Shown here piece by piece: positions 1 through 9,557 of a stretch of DNA of 64,000 bases (position 1 is the stretch's first letter; every line of letters begins with the position of its first letter). Origin of the DNA: Pseudomonas sp. MMS21 TM103 (GTDB lineage Bacteria; Pseudomonadota; Gammaproteobacteria; Pseudomonadales; Pseudomonadaceae); contig NZ_JAJISP010000001.1 in the NCBI RefSeq assembly GCF_022132145.1, positions 310,001 through 374,000 on the forward strand. The letters run 5' to 3'. The position numbers were made by a program, and so were the translations under genes. The notes under the pieces are model-generated. The model was not told where the DNA came from. It made no database searches and saw nothing but the letters and a program-made list of their open reading frames with translations.

Positions 1-807
1 CTCGACGTCCTTGAGGACAACGGTTTCTATTGCATCGATAACCTGCCGGCCGGTCTGCTCCCCGAACTGGCGGAGCGCACTCTGCAGGATACCGAACTGC
101 TCCACCCGCAAGTCGCCGTGTCGATCGACGCGCGCAACCTGCCCAGCCAGCTCAAGCGTTTCCCGGAAATTCTCGAGGAGGTGCGTGCGCGGCATATCAA
201 GTGTGACGTGATCTACCTGGATGCCGATGAGGAAACCCTGCTCAAGCGCTTTTCCGAGACTCGCCGGCGCCATCCACTGACCAACGAGAACCGCTCGCTG
301 GCCGAGGCCATCGCCGATGAAAGCCTGCTGCTCGGGCCGATCACCGACCTCGCCGACCTGCAGATCGACACCACCCATCTCAACCTCTACCAGTTACGCG
401 ACAGCCTGAAACTGCGCCTGCTCAATCAGCCCGAGCCAGGCACGGCCTTTTTGGTCGAGTCGTTCGGGTTCAAGCGCGGCATGCCGGTGGATGCCGATCT
501 GGTGTTCGATGTGCGCTGCCTGCCCAACCCCTACTGGAAGCCGGACCTGCGCGATTTCTCCGGGCTCGATCAGCCGGTGGCCGACTATCTGGCGGCTCAG
601 GCCGATGTCGAAGAAATGTTCCAGGACATCCTTGCCTACCTGAAAAAATGGCTGCCCCGCTTCGCCGCCAGCAACCGCGCCTATGTCACAGTGGCGATAG
701 GCTGCACTGGCGGTCATCACCGCTCGGTATATCTGGCCAATCGCCTGGGCGAGACCCTGAAACCCATTCTGAAAAATGTCCAGGTTCGCCACCGCGACCT
801 TAGCTAA
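1..807 (+). CDS. rapZ: RNase adapter protein RapZ (5' end cut by window)
   Basis: Reading frame is open from the first base, so the start codon and the P-loop lie outside the window; about 18 residues are missing if the protein has the usual length near 286. What remains shows the N-terminal nucleotide-binding domain ([11 protein letters not shown] near the left edge) and the C-terminal domain typical of the family ([20 protein letters not shown], then [14 protein letters not shown] near the end). In enterobacteria RapZ binds the small RNA GlmZ and steers RNase E to it; in Pseudomonas the RNA partner is not settled. It sits 13 bases before ptsO, as in the rpoN-hpf-ptsN-rapZ-ptsO cluster of many gammaproteobacteria. 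Confidence 0.96.
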   Translation, partial: LDVLEDNGFYCIDNLPAGLLPELAERTLQDTELLHPQVAVSIDARNLPSQLKRFPEILEEVRARHIKCDVIYLDADEETLLKRFSETRRRHPLTNENRSLAEAIADESLLLGPITDLADLQIDTTHLNLYQLRDSLKLRLLNQPEPGTAFLVESFGFKRGMPVDADLVFDVRCLPNPYWKPDLRDFSGLDQPVADYLAAQADVEEMFQDILAYLKKWLPRFAASNRAYVTVAIGCTGGHHRSVYLANRLGETLKPILKNVQVRHRDLS

Positions 808-820
808 GGATCCTGCCGCG

Positions 821-1093
821 ATGCCTTCCTGCGAAATCACCATCATCAACAAGCTGGGCCTGCATGCACGCGCAGCAGCCAAGTTCGTCGGTGTCGCCGG
901 GCGCTTCCCTTGCACGGTCAAGGTCGGCCGCGCACCGGAGAGCCTGGTAGACGGCAAAAGCATCATGGCGGTAATGATGCTTGCGGCTGGCAAAGGCACG
1001 CCGATTCACCTGCACACCGAAGGTGAGCAGGATGATGACGCACTCAAGGCCCTGATCGAACTGATCAACAACTACTTCGACGAGGGCGAATAA
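821..1093 (+). CDS. ptsO: Phosphocarrier protein NPr of the nitrogen PTS
   Basis: This 90-residue HPr-like protein carries the phosphorylatable histidine in LGLHARAA (His15) and the second HPr motif around GKSIMAVMMLA (Ser47). NPr passes phosphate from EI-Ntr (PtsP) to EIIA-Ntr (PtsN) and takes no part in sugar transport. A longer in-frame start exists at 776, inside rapZ, but the ATG at 821 is preceded by AAGGA and gives the normal HPr N-terminus. It is the last gene of the rapZ operon and is followed by a bidirectional hairpin. The fructose PTS protein FruB in this same window has its own HPr and EI domains, so both phosphotransfer branches are represented. Confidence 0.95.
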   Translation: MPSCEITIINKLGLHARAAAKFVGVAGRFPCTVKVGRAPESLVDGKSIMAVMMLAAGKGTPIHLHTEGEQDDDALKALIELINNYFDEGE

Positions 1094-1201
1094 CCGCTCA
1101 AATGCCAAGCTGCATACCCCCGCATTGATGCAGCTGAGCTTCTGCCTTGGTTGCCGCATTAGATTGCCTGGGACAGAGAACCTGAAGACACAGCCGAACA
1201 A

Positions 1202-1223
1202 AAGGGCGCCAATGGGCGCCCTT
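1202..1223. terminator. Hairpin between convergent ptsO and pmbA
   Basis: AAGGGCGCC and GGCGCCCTT form a perfect 9-bp stem around a 4-base loop. A short A-run precedes it and CTT ends it, so it could stop transcription from both sides. It lies between the 3' ends of ptsO and pmbA. Confidence 0.75.
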
Positions 1224-1258
1224 CGCTGTTAGTGCTAGCTGGCCGTCCAGGGCGGGTA

Positions 1259-2605
1259 TCAGCTACCGGCCACCGTCATCTTCTCGATCAACACCGAGCC
1301 AGTGCGGATATTACTGCGCAGCTCGAGATCGTTGCCCACCGCAACTATCTGCTTGAACATGTCGCGCAGATTGCCGGCGATGGTCACTTCCTGCACCGGG
1401 AACTGGATCTCGCCGTTCTCCACCCAGAAACCGCCAGCCCCACGCGAATAGTCGCCGGTAACCATGTTCAGACCCTGCCCCATCAACTCGGTGACCAGCA
1501 GGCCACGGCCCATGCGCTTGAGCAGCGCGTTCTGATCCTCCGCGCCATGGCTGACGAACAGGTTATGTACACCACCGGAGTTGGCCGTACTCGGCATGCC
1601 CAGCTTGCGCCCCGAGTAGGTGCCCAGTACGTAGGAGACCAGTTCGCCGCCTGCGACAAAGGGCTTGGCATAGGTCGCCAGTCCATCGCCGTCGAAGGCC
1701 GCACTGCCCAGGGCACGCGGAATATGCGGGCGCTCGTCGAGAGTCAGCCAGTCGGGGAACAACTGCTGACCCAGGGCACCCTCGAGAAAGGATGACTTGC
1801 GGTACAGGTTGCCGCCGGAAATAGCCGCGAGGAAATGCCCGAACAGCCCGGTGGCCAATTCGGCGGAAAATAGCACCGGCACTTCGCAGGTCGGCACCGG
1901 TCGCGCCCCCAGGCGGCTGACCGCACGCTGCGCGGCACGCTGACCAATCCCTGCGGCATCGGCCAGCAGTTCGCCCTGACGATTGACGTCATACCAGTAA
2001 TCGCGCTGCATCTGCCCGCCGTCCTCGGCGATCATCACACAGCTCAAGCTGTGCCGCGTGCTGGCATAGCCCGCGACGAAACCATGGCTATTGCCATACA
2101 CCCGGCAGCCCTGGTGGGTATTGAGGGTGGTACCGTCGGCATTCTTGATCCGCTGATCCGCGGCAAAGGCGGCGGCTTCACAGCGCAGCGCCTGCTCGAT
2201 GGCCTGCTCAGGGCTGATGGCCCAGGCGTGATACAAGTCCAGTTGCGGCAACTCGCGCGCCATTAGCGCGGCATCGGCCAAGCCCGCCGCCTCATCTTCC
2301 GACGCATGCTTGGCAATCGCCAGAGCCGCCGCCACGGTTTCCCGGATAGCGGCATCGCCACTCGCCGAGGTGCTTGCCGAGCCCTTGCGTTGGCCGACAT
2401 ACAGGGTGATGCCAAATCCCTGGTCACGATTGAATTCGACCGTCTCGACTTCGCCCTGGCGAACCGAGGTGGACAACCCTTGCTCCACCGACACGGCCAC
2501 CTCGCAGGCACTGGCGCCTTGCTTCTTCGCCTCGGCGATGATCTGCTCGACCTGGGCCTGCAACTGCGGCACGGCCTCGGGGCCGACACTATCTACTGCA
2601 CTCAT
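1259..2605 (-). CDS. pmbA: Metalloprotease subunit TldE/PmbA
   Basis: This 448-residue protein is the usual length for PmbA (TldE), the partner of TldD in a heteromeric protease that in E. coli matures microcin B17 and degrades the antitoxin CcdA. It has the family's overall pattern (LNTHQGCRVYGNSHGFVAGY in the middle, GAGGFWVENGEI near the C-terminus). It lacks the HExxxH zinc motif, as expected, since TldD supplies the active site. The start follows TAGGAG at ideal spacing. Its partner tldD lies only 680 bases away on the same strand, with darP on the opposite strand between them. Confidence 0.95.
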   Translation of the reverse strand: MSAVDSVGPEAVPQLQAQVEQIIAEAKKQGASACEVAVSVEQGLSTSVRQGEVETVEFNRDQGFGITLYVGQRKGSASTSASGDAAIRETVAAALAIAKHASEDEAAGLADAALMARELPQLDLYHAWAISPEQAIEQALRCEAAAFAADQRIKNADGTTLNTHQGCRVYGNSHGFVAGYASTRHSLSCVMIAEDGGQMQRDYWYDVNRQGELLADAAGIGQRAAQRAVSRLGARPVPTCEVPVLFSAELATGLFGHFLAAISGGNLYRKSSFLEGALGQQLFPDWLTLDERPHIPRALGSAAFDGDGLATYAKPFVAGGELVSYVLGTYSGRKLGMPSTANSGGVHNLFVSHGAEDQNALLKRMGRGLLVTELMGQGLNMVTGDYSRGAGGFWVENGEIQFPVQEVTIAGNLRDMFKQIVAVGNDLELRSNIRTGSVLIEKMTVAGS

Positions 2606-2722
2606 AACAACTCCTAAAAATCTGTCCGGGATCTACTGCGGGCTTCGCACGTGATGCGGCGGGCCGAACGCTTGCGGTTGGATACTTGCTATCATGGCGG
2701 CGTTTTCCACTGGACCGCCCCC

Positions 2723-3241
2723 ATGCCTGAATATCTTGATGACTTCTCCGGCGAGAAGAGTAAAACCCAGGTCAAGCGCGAGCTGCACGCCTTGCAAGAC
2801 CTGGGTCAACGCCTGACCACCCTGAAGCCCGACCTGCTCAACAAACTGCCGATGACCGACGAATTGCGCCGCGCCCTCGAAGAGGCGCCCAAGCACACGG
2901 CCAATTCCGCAAAAAAACGCCATGTGCAGTTTATCGGCCGGCTGATGCGCGATCAGGACATCGACGCGATTCTTTCTCTGCTCGACCAACTGGACGCCTC
3001 GACTCGCCAGTACAACGAACGCTTTCATGGCCTGGAGCGCTGGCGTGACCGTCTCATCAACGGCACCGACGAGACCCTGGAAGCCTTTGTGGGCGACTAT
3101 CCTGAAGCAGATCGGCAACACCTGCGTCAGTTGATTCGTCAGGCCCAGCACGAACTGGCGCAGAACAAAGCGCCAGCGGCCTCGCGCAAAATCTTCAAAT
3201 ACATCCGCGAACTGGACGAAGCCCAACGCGGATTGCGCTGA
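2723..3241 (+). CDS. darP: Ribosome biogenesis protein DarP (YjgA)
   Basis: This 172-residue, highly charged helical protein belongs to the YjgA/DarP (DUF615) family, which binds late 50S precursors in E. coli. Recognisable parts are the N-terminal [17 protein letters not shown] and the C-terminal [14 protein letters not shown]. The frame is open back to 2651, but the ATG at 2723 gives the usual N-terminus [14 protein letters not shown]. It is the only plus-strand gene between the two Tld protease genes, and ends at a strong hairpin shared with tldD. Confidence 0.94.
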   Translation: MPEYLDDFSGEKSKTQVKRELHALQDLGQRLTTLKPDLLNKLPMTDELRRALEEAPKHTANSAKKRHVQFIGRLMRDQDIDAILSLLDQLDASTRQYNERFHGLERWRDRLINGTDETLEAFVGDYPEADRQHLRQLIRQAQHELAQNKAPAASRKIFKYIRELDEAQRGLR

Positions 3242-3254
3242 TCCTGCCCCAAGG

Positions 3255-3280
3255 GTGGGTTAGGCCTCTGCCTAACCCAC
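3255..3280. terminator. Hairpin between convergent darP and tldD
   Basis: GTGGGTTAGGC and GCCTAACCCAC make a perfect 11-bp stem with a CTCT loop. It sits 14 bases after the darP stop and 4 bases beyond the tldD stop, and there is no clear U-tract. A shared bidirectional terminator is the likely role. Confidence 0.7.
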
Positions 3281-3283
3281 GTC

Positions 3284-4726
3284 CTAGGAGCCTGTGCCGC
3301 CAACGGTAATCGCATCGATCTTCAGGGTCGGCTGGCCGACGCCGACCGGCACCGACTGACCGTCCTTGCCGCAGGTGCCGACGCCGCTGTCCAGGGCCAG
3401 GTCGTTGCCGACCATCGACACCCGGCTCATGGCCTCGGGGCCGTTGCCGATCAGGGTGGCGCCCTTGACCGGCGCGGTGATCTTGCCGTCTTCGATCAGG
3501 TAGGCCTCGCTGGTGGAGAAGACGAACTTGCCGCTGGTGATATCGACCTGGCCGCCGCCGAGGTTGGCGCAGTAGATGCCTTTCTTCACCGAGCGGATGA
3601 TTTCTTCCGGGTCGCTTTCCCCTGCCAGCATGTAGGTATTGGTCATGCGTGGCATCGGCAGGTGCGCGTAGGATTCGCGACGACCGTTGCCGGTGCGTGC
3701 TACCCCCATCAGGCGGGCGTTCAGCTTGTCCTGCATATAGCCCTTGAGCACGCCGTTCTCGATCAACGTGGTGCACTGGGTCGGTGTGCCTTCGTCATCC
3801 ACGCTGAGCGAGCCACGCCGCCCGACCAGGGTACCGTCATCGACGATGGTGCACAGACTCGAGGCGACCTTCTCGCCCATGCGCCCGCTGTAGGCGGAAC
3901 TGCCCTTGCGATTGAAATCGCCTTCCAGGCCATGGCCGACCGCCTCGTGCAGCAGCACGCCGGACCAACCGGCACCCATCACCACTGGCAGGGTGCCGGC
4001 TGGTGCGGGAATCGCTTCGAGATTGACCAGGGCCTGGCGCAGCGCTTCGCGGGCATAGCCCATGGCGCGATCCTCGGTCATGAAGTAGCGGTAGTCGCTA
4101 CGCCCACCTCCACCATGGCTGCCGCGCTCGCGGCGGCCGTTCTGCTCGACGATCACGCTGACATTGAAACGCACCAACGGGCGAATATCGACGCCCAGGC
4201 CGCCGTCCTGCGCCACCACCAGGATGCGATCCCAGACCCCGGCGAGACTGACCGTGACCTGCTTGATCCGCGAATCAAGGGCGCGCGTGGCCACATCGAT
4301 CTGCTTGAGCAACTCGACCTTCTGCGCCCGGCCGATCACGTCCAGCGGATTTTCCGGCGCATACAAGGCGGTGACCTGCGGGCTGCTGAAGGCCTGCACC
4401 CGCGCGTTCTGCCCGGCACGGGCAATCGAGCGGGCCGCACGGGCGGCCTGGGTCAGCGCTTCGGCGGTGATGGCGTTGCTGTAGGCAAACCCGGTTTTCT
4501 CGCCGGACTGGGCACGCACGCCGACGCCCTGGTCCAGGTTGAAACTGCCTTCCTTGACGATACCGTCCTCCAGCACCCAGGTCTCGGACACCTGGCTCTG
4601 AAAATACAGATCGGCAGCATCGATACCGGGGCCGGACAATTCGCCCAGCACCCCTGGCAGATGGTCGAGGGTCAAGCCGCCCGGGCCCAACAGGTGCTCA
4701 CTGACGGATAACAACATCTCGCTCAT
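3284..4726 (-). CDS. tldD: Metalloprotease TldD
   Basis: This 480-residue protein is the catalytic subunit of the TldD/TldE protease. The zinc motif HEAVGH is at about residues 260-265, followed by [14 protein letters not shown], and the C-terminal [11 protein letters not shown] supplies the family's conserved cysteine. The frame is open up to 4786, but the ATG at 4726 gives the usual start [10 protein letters not shown] and avoids overlap with the upstream amidase gene, which ends at 4743. It is the last gene of the mreB-to-tldD run. Confidence 0.96.
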   Translation of the reverse strand: MSEMLLSVSEHLLGPGGLTLDHLPGVLGELSGPGIDAADLYFQSQVSETWVLEDGIVKEGSFNLDQGVGVRAQSGEKTGFAYSNAITAEALTQAARAARSIARAGQNARVQAFSSPQVTALYAPENPLDVIGRAQKVELLKQIDVATRALDSRIKQVTVSLAGVWDRILVVAQDGGLGVDIRPLVRFNVSVIVEQNGRRERGSHGGGGRSDYRYFMTEDRAMGYAREALRQALVNLEAIPAPAGTLPVVMGAGWSGVLLHEAVGHGLEGDFNRKGSSAYSGRMGEKVASSLCTIVDDGTLVGRRGSLSVDDEGTPTQCTTLIENGVLKGYMQDKLNARLMGVARTGNGRRESYAHLPMPRMTNTYMLAGESDPEEIIRSVKKGIYCANLGGGQVDITSGKFVFSTSEAYLIEDGKITAPVKGATLIGNGPEAMSRVSMVGNDLALDSGVGTCGKDGQSVPVGVGQPTLKIDAITVGGTGS

Positions 4727-4742
4727 AACAGCTTCATCTCGT

Positions 4743-5597
4743 TCATGTTTGCTCCAAACCAGGCAGCCGTGGTTCGGCCGCTGCAAAAAATCGTTTATGC
4801 CGGCTCACCGGCATGCGTTGGCGAATCGCTGCCTGCTCGACGGCATCGCGGCTAGCCAGCAAGACCGCTTCGCCTTGCGCCTGCTCGGCCAACACTCGGC
4901 CCCAGGGATCGACGATGGCCGAATGGCCGAACGTCTCGCGCCCGCCGGGATGAGAACCACCCTGGCCGGCGGCCAGCAGGCAACACTGAGTCTCGATGGC
5001 GCGAGCCCGCACCAGTACCTGCCAATGCGCCGCACCGGTCAGCGCAGTGAAGGCCGCCGGCACGCTGATCAACTCTGCCCCGGCTTCACGCAGGGCGCCA
5101 TAGAGTTCAGGGAAACGCAGGTCGTAGCACACCGTCAACCCCAGGCGCCCAACGGGAGTGTCGACCACTACGATCTGACTGCCGTGGGCAAAATCATCGG
5201 ATTCACGGTAACGGCCCTGGCTGTCGCCGACCTCCACATCGAACAGGTGCAGCTTGTCGTAGCGCGCGACCTGCTCGCCATGCTCGTCGAGCACCAGGCA
5301 ACAGGCCCGCGCCTTGGCCTCGGACTGACCCTCAGGCGGCAAGGGCAAGGTACCGGCCACTATCCATAACTTGAGGTCACGGGCGGCCTGTTTCAACCAG
5401 GGCAGGATCGGCCCCTCACCGCGCGCTTCGCTGCGACCCAGCGCGGCCAAGTCGCGCCGGCCCATGGCGGCGAAGTTCTCCGGCAATACCGCCAGGCGCG
5501 CTCCGCCCGCCGCCGCCTGCTCGAGCAGGCGCCGGGCCTGGAGCAGATTGGCCGGCACGTCGTCCCGGCTGACCATTTGAATCACCGCGAGGGTCAT
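4743..5597 (-). CDS. Nit-type carbon-nitrogen hydrolase (deaminated glutathione amidase-like)
   Basis: This 284-residue nitrilase-superfamily enzyme has the full catalytic triad: Glu40 in LPENF, Lys115 in YDKLHLFD and Cys157 in [11 protein letters not shown]. The [13 protein letters not shown] and [11 protein letters not shown] patterns match the Nit1/Nit2 branch, whose best known members repair deaminated glutathione or hydrolyse omega-amides. The exact substrate cannot be told from sequence. It lies between yhdP and tldD, 16 bases before the tldD start, a conserved place in gammaproteobacterial mre loci. Confidence 0.93.
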   Translation of the reverse strand: MTLAVIQMVSRDDVPANLLQARRLLEQAAAGGARLAVLPENFAAMGRRDLAALGRSEARGEGPILPWLKQAARDLKLWIVAGTLPLPPEGQSEAKARACCLVLDEHGEQVARYDKLHLFDVEVGDSQGRYRESDDFAHGSQIVVVDTPVGRLGLTVCYDLRFPELYGALREAGAELISVPAAFTALTGAAHWQVLVRARAIETQCCLLAAGQGGSHPGGRETFGHSAIVDPWGRVLAEQAQGEAVLLASRDAVEQAAIRQRMPVSRHKRFFAAAEPRLPGLEQT

Positions 5598-5692
5598 GTG
5601 CGCTCCAGCTCGGTGAGTGGTTGGGTCTTCAGCTTACAAGCCATGGCCATCGACTGCATCGCCCAGCACAGCGGCTTTTGTTCCATGGCTGG

Positions 5693-8600
5693 TCAGCGCG
5701 ACTTCTCGAAAGGCTTGTCGAAGGTAATCTGCGGATCCTGCCAACGGCCAGTGACGCTGTATTGCACACTGGCAAAACGTGCCACGCGATCGCCCAGCAG
5801 CTTGTCCACCAGGAATAACGCCCCGCCAATCGCCGGTGCGCCGACGATCAACGCCGCCAGCGGCAAGTTGTTGCTCAAGGGCAAGGTCACCCGCAGCTTG
5901 GCATCGACCAGATCATCAGCCAGGTTCAGGGTACCGTCCAGCTCCAGATTGCTCGATGGTCCGGTCAGGGTAATGGGTATGCGGGTGACGTACACCCCGT
6001 CGCTGGCGACCAGTAGTCCCTTGACCCGGTCATAGCTCAACCCCTTGTCGAGCAGGTCGGAAAAATCCAGACGCAGACGGCGGCCAATCGAGTTGAAGTT
6101 GAGCAGGCCGAATACCCGTAGCGCCGATGCAGGGCCTTGCACTTCAGTGAACTGGCCCTTGCGCAAGGTTGCATCCATGCTGCCGGAAAAACGCTTCAGA
6201 CTGACCCACGCCGGCGAACCCGGCCAACGCCCGTCGACATCCAGGTGAAAGCTTTCACTGCTGGCCGTCGGCGCGAAGTCCCAAGCCAGCAGCACATCGG
6301 CCAGGTCCTCGCCCTGCAGGCGCCCCTTGTACCAACTGCTGCTGGCCTCTGCCGTGCCCTGCCATCCGGCACTGCCGGCCAGCTGCAAGCCTTTCAGATC
6401 CAGGTCCAGGTCGTTGAACTGCACCCCCGTAGCATTCGGCCGCGCTTTCAGCGACCACGCGCCCAGCACCTCGGCACCTTGCAGCACCTGATCGATCTGC
6501 AGATCGATGGCGGGAATCTGCCGCGGGTCGACGCCAAGTAGCGGATCTGGTCGCTCCTCGACCACGGCATCCTTGGCGGCAGCCGCCGGTAAACGCAGGT
6601 ACTCCAGATTGACCGCGATAGGCGTCGCGTCGGCGTCCGGCAAGTCGACCCGGCCTTTCAGCAGCGGGCTATCCAGGTTAAGCAACCAGGCGGCAGGCGC
6701 ACGTTTGAGCTGTACCCCGAGGTTATCGACAGTGCTGCCAAATCCGTGGAATCGACCAATCTGCAGCCGTGCATCCGTGAACACCTGCTGCGTATCCTCG
6801 CGCGCCACACCGACATAAGGCTTGAGCGCCGCCTGCCAGGCCGGCCAATCCAGCTCGCTGATTTGCCCACGCAAGCGTACCCCCTTCGCCGCCGGCAACA
6901 GCGCCGGGCCGTCGCCCAGGCGCAGTTCGCCGCGGCCCTCGGCCAACTGGCCGGGCGGTGCGGCGAAGGCCAAGCTCGCCAGATCGGCATAATCCAGCCA
7001 ATAGCGCCGCTCGGCGCCACTCAAGGTCATGTGCCAATCGGCATAACCTTCCTCGGCGGCACTTTTGCCGAAAGGCGCCGGTAGGGCGACGGCTATCCCC
7101 TGAAGATTGGAATCCACGCGCAGTTTGCTGTCGACCCCATCCAGCGTCAGACGCAGGCGATAAGGCAAGGTCCCACTCACAGGCAGCGGCTCGGTCACGC
7201 CCAGCCAGGCAGTCAGGGTGCTCAGCGGCACCTGGCCACCAGCCTCGATCTGGGTACGCGCATGACCGCGGCTACCTTCTGCCCTTGCCTTGCCACGCAC
7301 GGCATGACCGAGGACTTGCGCGCGAATATCCGGAGCACTCAAGCCACTGGCCGTGTCATAGCGAAAAGCCCCCTTCAACTGGCTAAGCTCCAGCTCGGGA
7401 TTGGGCAGCTGCAGCCGTGCACCTTCGGTGGCGAAGTCGACAATCACGCCCAAATCCGAGGCTTGACCCTTGTGCAGCGGCAGGTCGAGTTTGAGCCTGC
7501 CCGATAACGGCCCCTCGCCCTGCCAGCCGGCGAACGACTCGGCCGTGCCCATGGGCGCGTCCTGGAGAATCTTCAGGGCATCGCCGACGCTGCTTTCCAG
7601 CTCGCTGTTCAACAGCAGCCGCAGTGCCTGCCCCGGCGCTGGGTGGGGAATGTCAGCCGCGGCGTTGCGCACCCGACTGTCGAGGATGCGCGCCTCGGCC
7701 ACTCGCACCCGTACTCCGCTGTCTTCGATGAACACATCGCCACGCGCCTCGCGCAGTGCCGGCCAACCCGGCTGGAAGGCCAGTTCGGCATCCTCCACGG
7801 CGAAGAACAGGCTGAGACTGCGCGCGGCATCGGCAGCGCCCTTGTTCAGCGAACCCTGAAATTGAAAATAGCCTTCATTGACCTTGCCGCCGCGAATCGC
7901 GGTTTTCAACCAGTCGGACAGCTGCGGACTGAAGCCAGGGGCGCGGGTCGGCAGGTATTTCTCGGTATAGCGCGCGTCGCCGTTACGCAGTCCCACCCGC
8001 AGGTCCATGTAATCCTCGGCCTCGGGATCGAACATCAGGCGAATCAGGAAGTCACCGGCAACCGGCCCCTCCTCGCCGACCACTTGCAGATAGGGGCTGC
8101 GCAGGGTGAAGGCCTGCTCATCCAGTTGCCAGGACAGCCGGGCATTGGCCTGGCTGTACAGCCAGGGCTCGGGGAACAACGTGGCCAGATGCAGGGAAAA
8201 ATTCTCCGCTGCCAGGCGCAGCTCACCCTGTCCGAGGTCACCGACCACACTGCCGCTGATATTTTCTGCCCCGGGCGAGGCCAGATGGGCGGCAAAACCG
8301 ATGCGCTCGAGATTGGCGGCGAACTGCAGACGTTTGTCGCCTTCGGCCTGGGGCCGGTAATCGACCTGGATATTACGCAAGGCCCCATGCGGTTGCAGGC
8401 TAGCGAGCAGTGCCTGAGCCTTGTCCGGCAAGGGTGCCAGGGCCTCGACCAGCGGCAGCAGCGGCGCCAGGTCGAGGCGATCGGCAGCGAGCGACCATTG
8501 CTCTTCGACTTCAGCACTGTCCTGACGATGACTGATACCCAGCTGCACTTCGCCCCAGCGGGTCTCGCCCTGGCTCAGCGCCAGATCGTCCAGCAGCAGC

Positions 8601-9526
8601 TCGAAGCCCTGTTCGGTGCGCTCGAAATAGGCATTGAGGGCGAGGTTCTGCACCTGCGCCGCCTCACGTTCAAGATAGGCCCCCACCACTTGCGGCGCAT
8701 GCAGGCGGCTGACGGCACGTTGCAAGGCACCATCGGCCCAGTCCAGCCAAACCTCACCACCGGCCTGCAACTGCTCGAGACGCCACTCGCGGGTCACGCT
8801 CGGCGGCAACCAGCGCGCCCAATCGCTTTGCGGCAGACTCAGGTACAGGTCGGCCTGCACCTCGCGCCAGCGCTCGGCTTGCATGCGCGTGCGCAGTTGC
8901 AAGGCAACCGGCTGGCCATCGGGGAGCAGCAGGCGCGCATCCAGACGCTGCCGACTGGCGCCATTGCGCAGGGTCAGGTTGACGTACGTCAGGGTAACGG
9001 CCGGCAGTTCACGGGCTTCCAGGGTCACCTGGCTGTTCAGCAGCGACACACGGTTCACCGCTTGCAACTGCTGCAATACCCGAGCGACATCAAGAGCCAG
9101 GGGCTCAGTGCGCTGCGGCAGCCCCTTCAGCGCCCAAGCGCCCTGCTCGTCCTGCAGCAGACTGAACTGCAAGCCTTCCAGTTCCAGATTGGCCAGCCGC
9201 GGCTCGCGCGCCGACAGGCTGGCGAGCACGTCCGGCACCAGGCGCACCTGATCCAGGCGCAGTGCGCTGGCACCTGTGCCCAATTGCACGTCATGGGCGA
9301 TCAACAGTGGCGCCAAGCCCTGCCAGCGCCCTTCCAGACGGCCGATGCGCAGCGGCATGCCGAGTGCGGCGGTGGCCTGGTCTTCTACCTCCAGACGGTA
9401 CTCGGCGACCCACGGCACCAACTCGCGGCCAAGGCTGACATAGAGCGCGGCCAGCACCAGGCCCAGCGCGCACAAGCTCAGCCCCCAGCGCAACGCCACC
9501 ACTGACAAACGGGCCAGAAGCGCCAT
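5693..9526 (-). CDS. yhdP: YhdP family AsmA-like envelope protein
   Basis: This 1277-residue protein has one N-terminal membrane anchor (about residues 9-31) and then a long periplasmic region rich in beta-strand-like repeats, ending in the AsmA-like C-terminal part (FNSIGRRLRLDFSDL, then VGAPAIGGALFLVDKLLG). YhdP and its paralogues TamB and YdbH carry phospholipid across the periplasm to the outer membrane in E. coli. Its length and its position between rng and nit are normal for the family. The start gives a short basic-hydrophobic leader (MALLARLSVVALRWG). Confidence 0.94.
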   Translation of the reverse strand: MALLARLSVVALRWGLSLCALGLVLAALYVSLGRELVPWVAEYRLEVEDQATAALGMPLRIGRLEGRWQGLAPLLIAHDVQLGTGASALRLDQVRLVPDVLASLSAREPRLANLELEGLQFSLLQDEQGAWALKGLPQRTEPLALDVARVLQQLQAVNRVSLLNSQVTLEARELPAVTLTYVNLTLRNGASRQRLDARLLLPDGQPVALQLRTRMQAERWREVQADLYLSLPQSDWARWLPPSVTREWRLEQLQAGGEVWLDWADGALQRAVSRLHAPQVVGAYLEREAAQVQNLALNAYFERTEQGFELLLDDLALSQGETRWGEVQLGISHRQDSAEVEEQWSLAADRLDLAPLLPLVEALAPLPDKAQALLASLQPHGALRNIQVDYRPQAEGDKRLQFAANLERIGFAAHLASPGAENISGSVVGDLGQGELRLAAENFSLHLATLFPEPWLYSQANARLSWQLDEQAFTLRSPYLQVVGEEGPVAGDFLIRLMFDPEAEDYMDLRVGLRNGDARYTEKYLPTRAPGFSPQLSDWLKTAIRGGKVNEGYFQFQGSLNKGAADAARSLSLFFAVEDAELAFQPGWPALREARGDVFIEDSGVRVRVAEARILDSRVRNAAADIPHPAPGQALRLLLNSELESSVGDALKILQDAPMGTAESFAGWQGEGPLSGRLKLDLPLHKGQASDLGVIVDFATEGARLQLPNPELELSQLKGAFRYDTASGLSAPDIRAQVLGHAVRGKARAEGSRGHARTQIEAGGQVPLSTLTAWLGVTEPLPVSGTLPYRLRLTLDGVDSKLRVDSNLQGIAVALPAPFGKSAAEEGYADWHMTLSGAERRYWLDYADLASLAFAAPPGQLAEGRGELRLGDGPALLPAAKGVRLRGQISELDWPAWQAALKPYVGVAREDTQQVFTDARLQIGRFHGFGSTVDNLGVQLKRAPAAWLLNLDSPLLKGRVDLPDADATPIAVNLEYLRLPAAAAKDAVVEERPDPLLGVDPRQIPAIDLQIDQVLQGAEVLGAWSLKARPNATGVQFNDLDLDLKGLQLAGSAGWQGTAEASSSWYKGRLQGEDLADVLLAWDFAPTASSESFHLDVDGRWPGSPAWVSLKRFSGSMDATLRKGQFTEVQGPASALRVFGLLNFNSIGRRLRLDFSDLLDKGLSYDRVKGLLVASDGVYVTRIPITLTGPSSNLELDGTLNLADDLVDAKLRVTLPLSNNLPLAALIVGAPAIGGALFLVDKLLGDRVARFASVQYSVTGRWQDPQITFDKPFEKSR

Positions 9527-9557
9527 TCAGTTCATACCTTGAACACGACGGACTGAT

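Noticed and set aside
7643..9505. 620-codon open frame antisense to yhdP
   Set aside because: Shadow of yhdP; composition typical of antisense translation.
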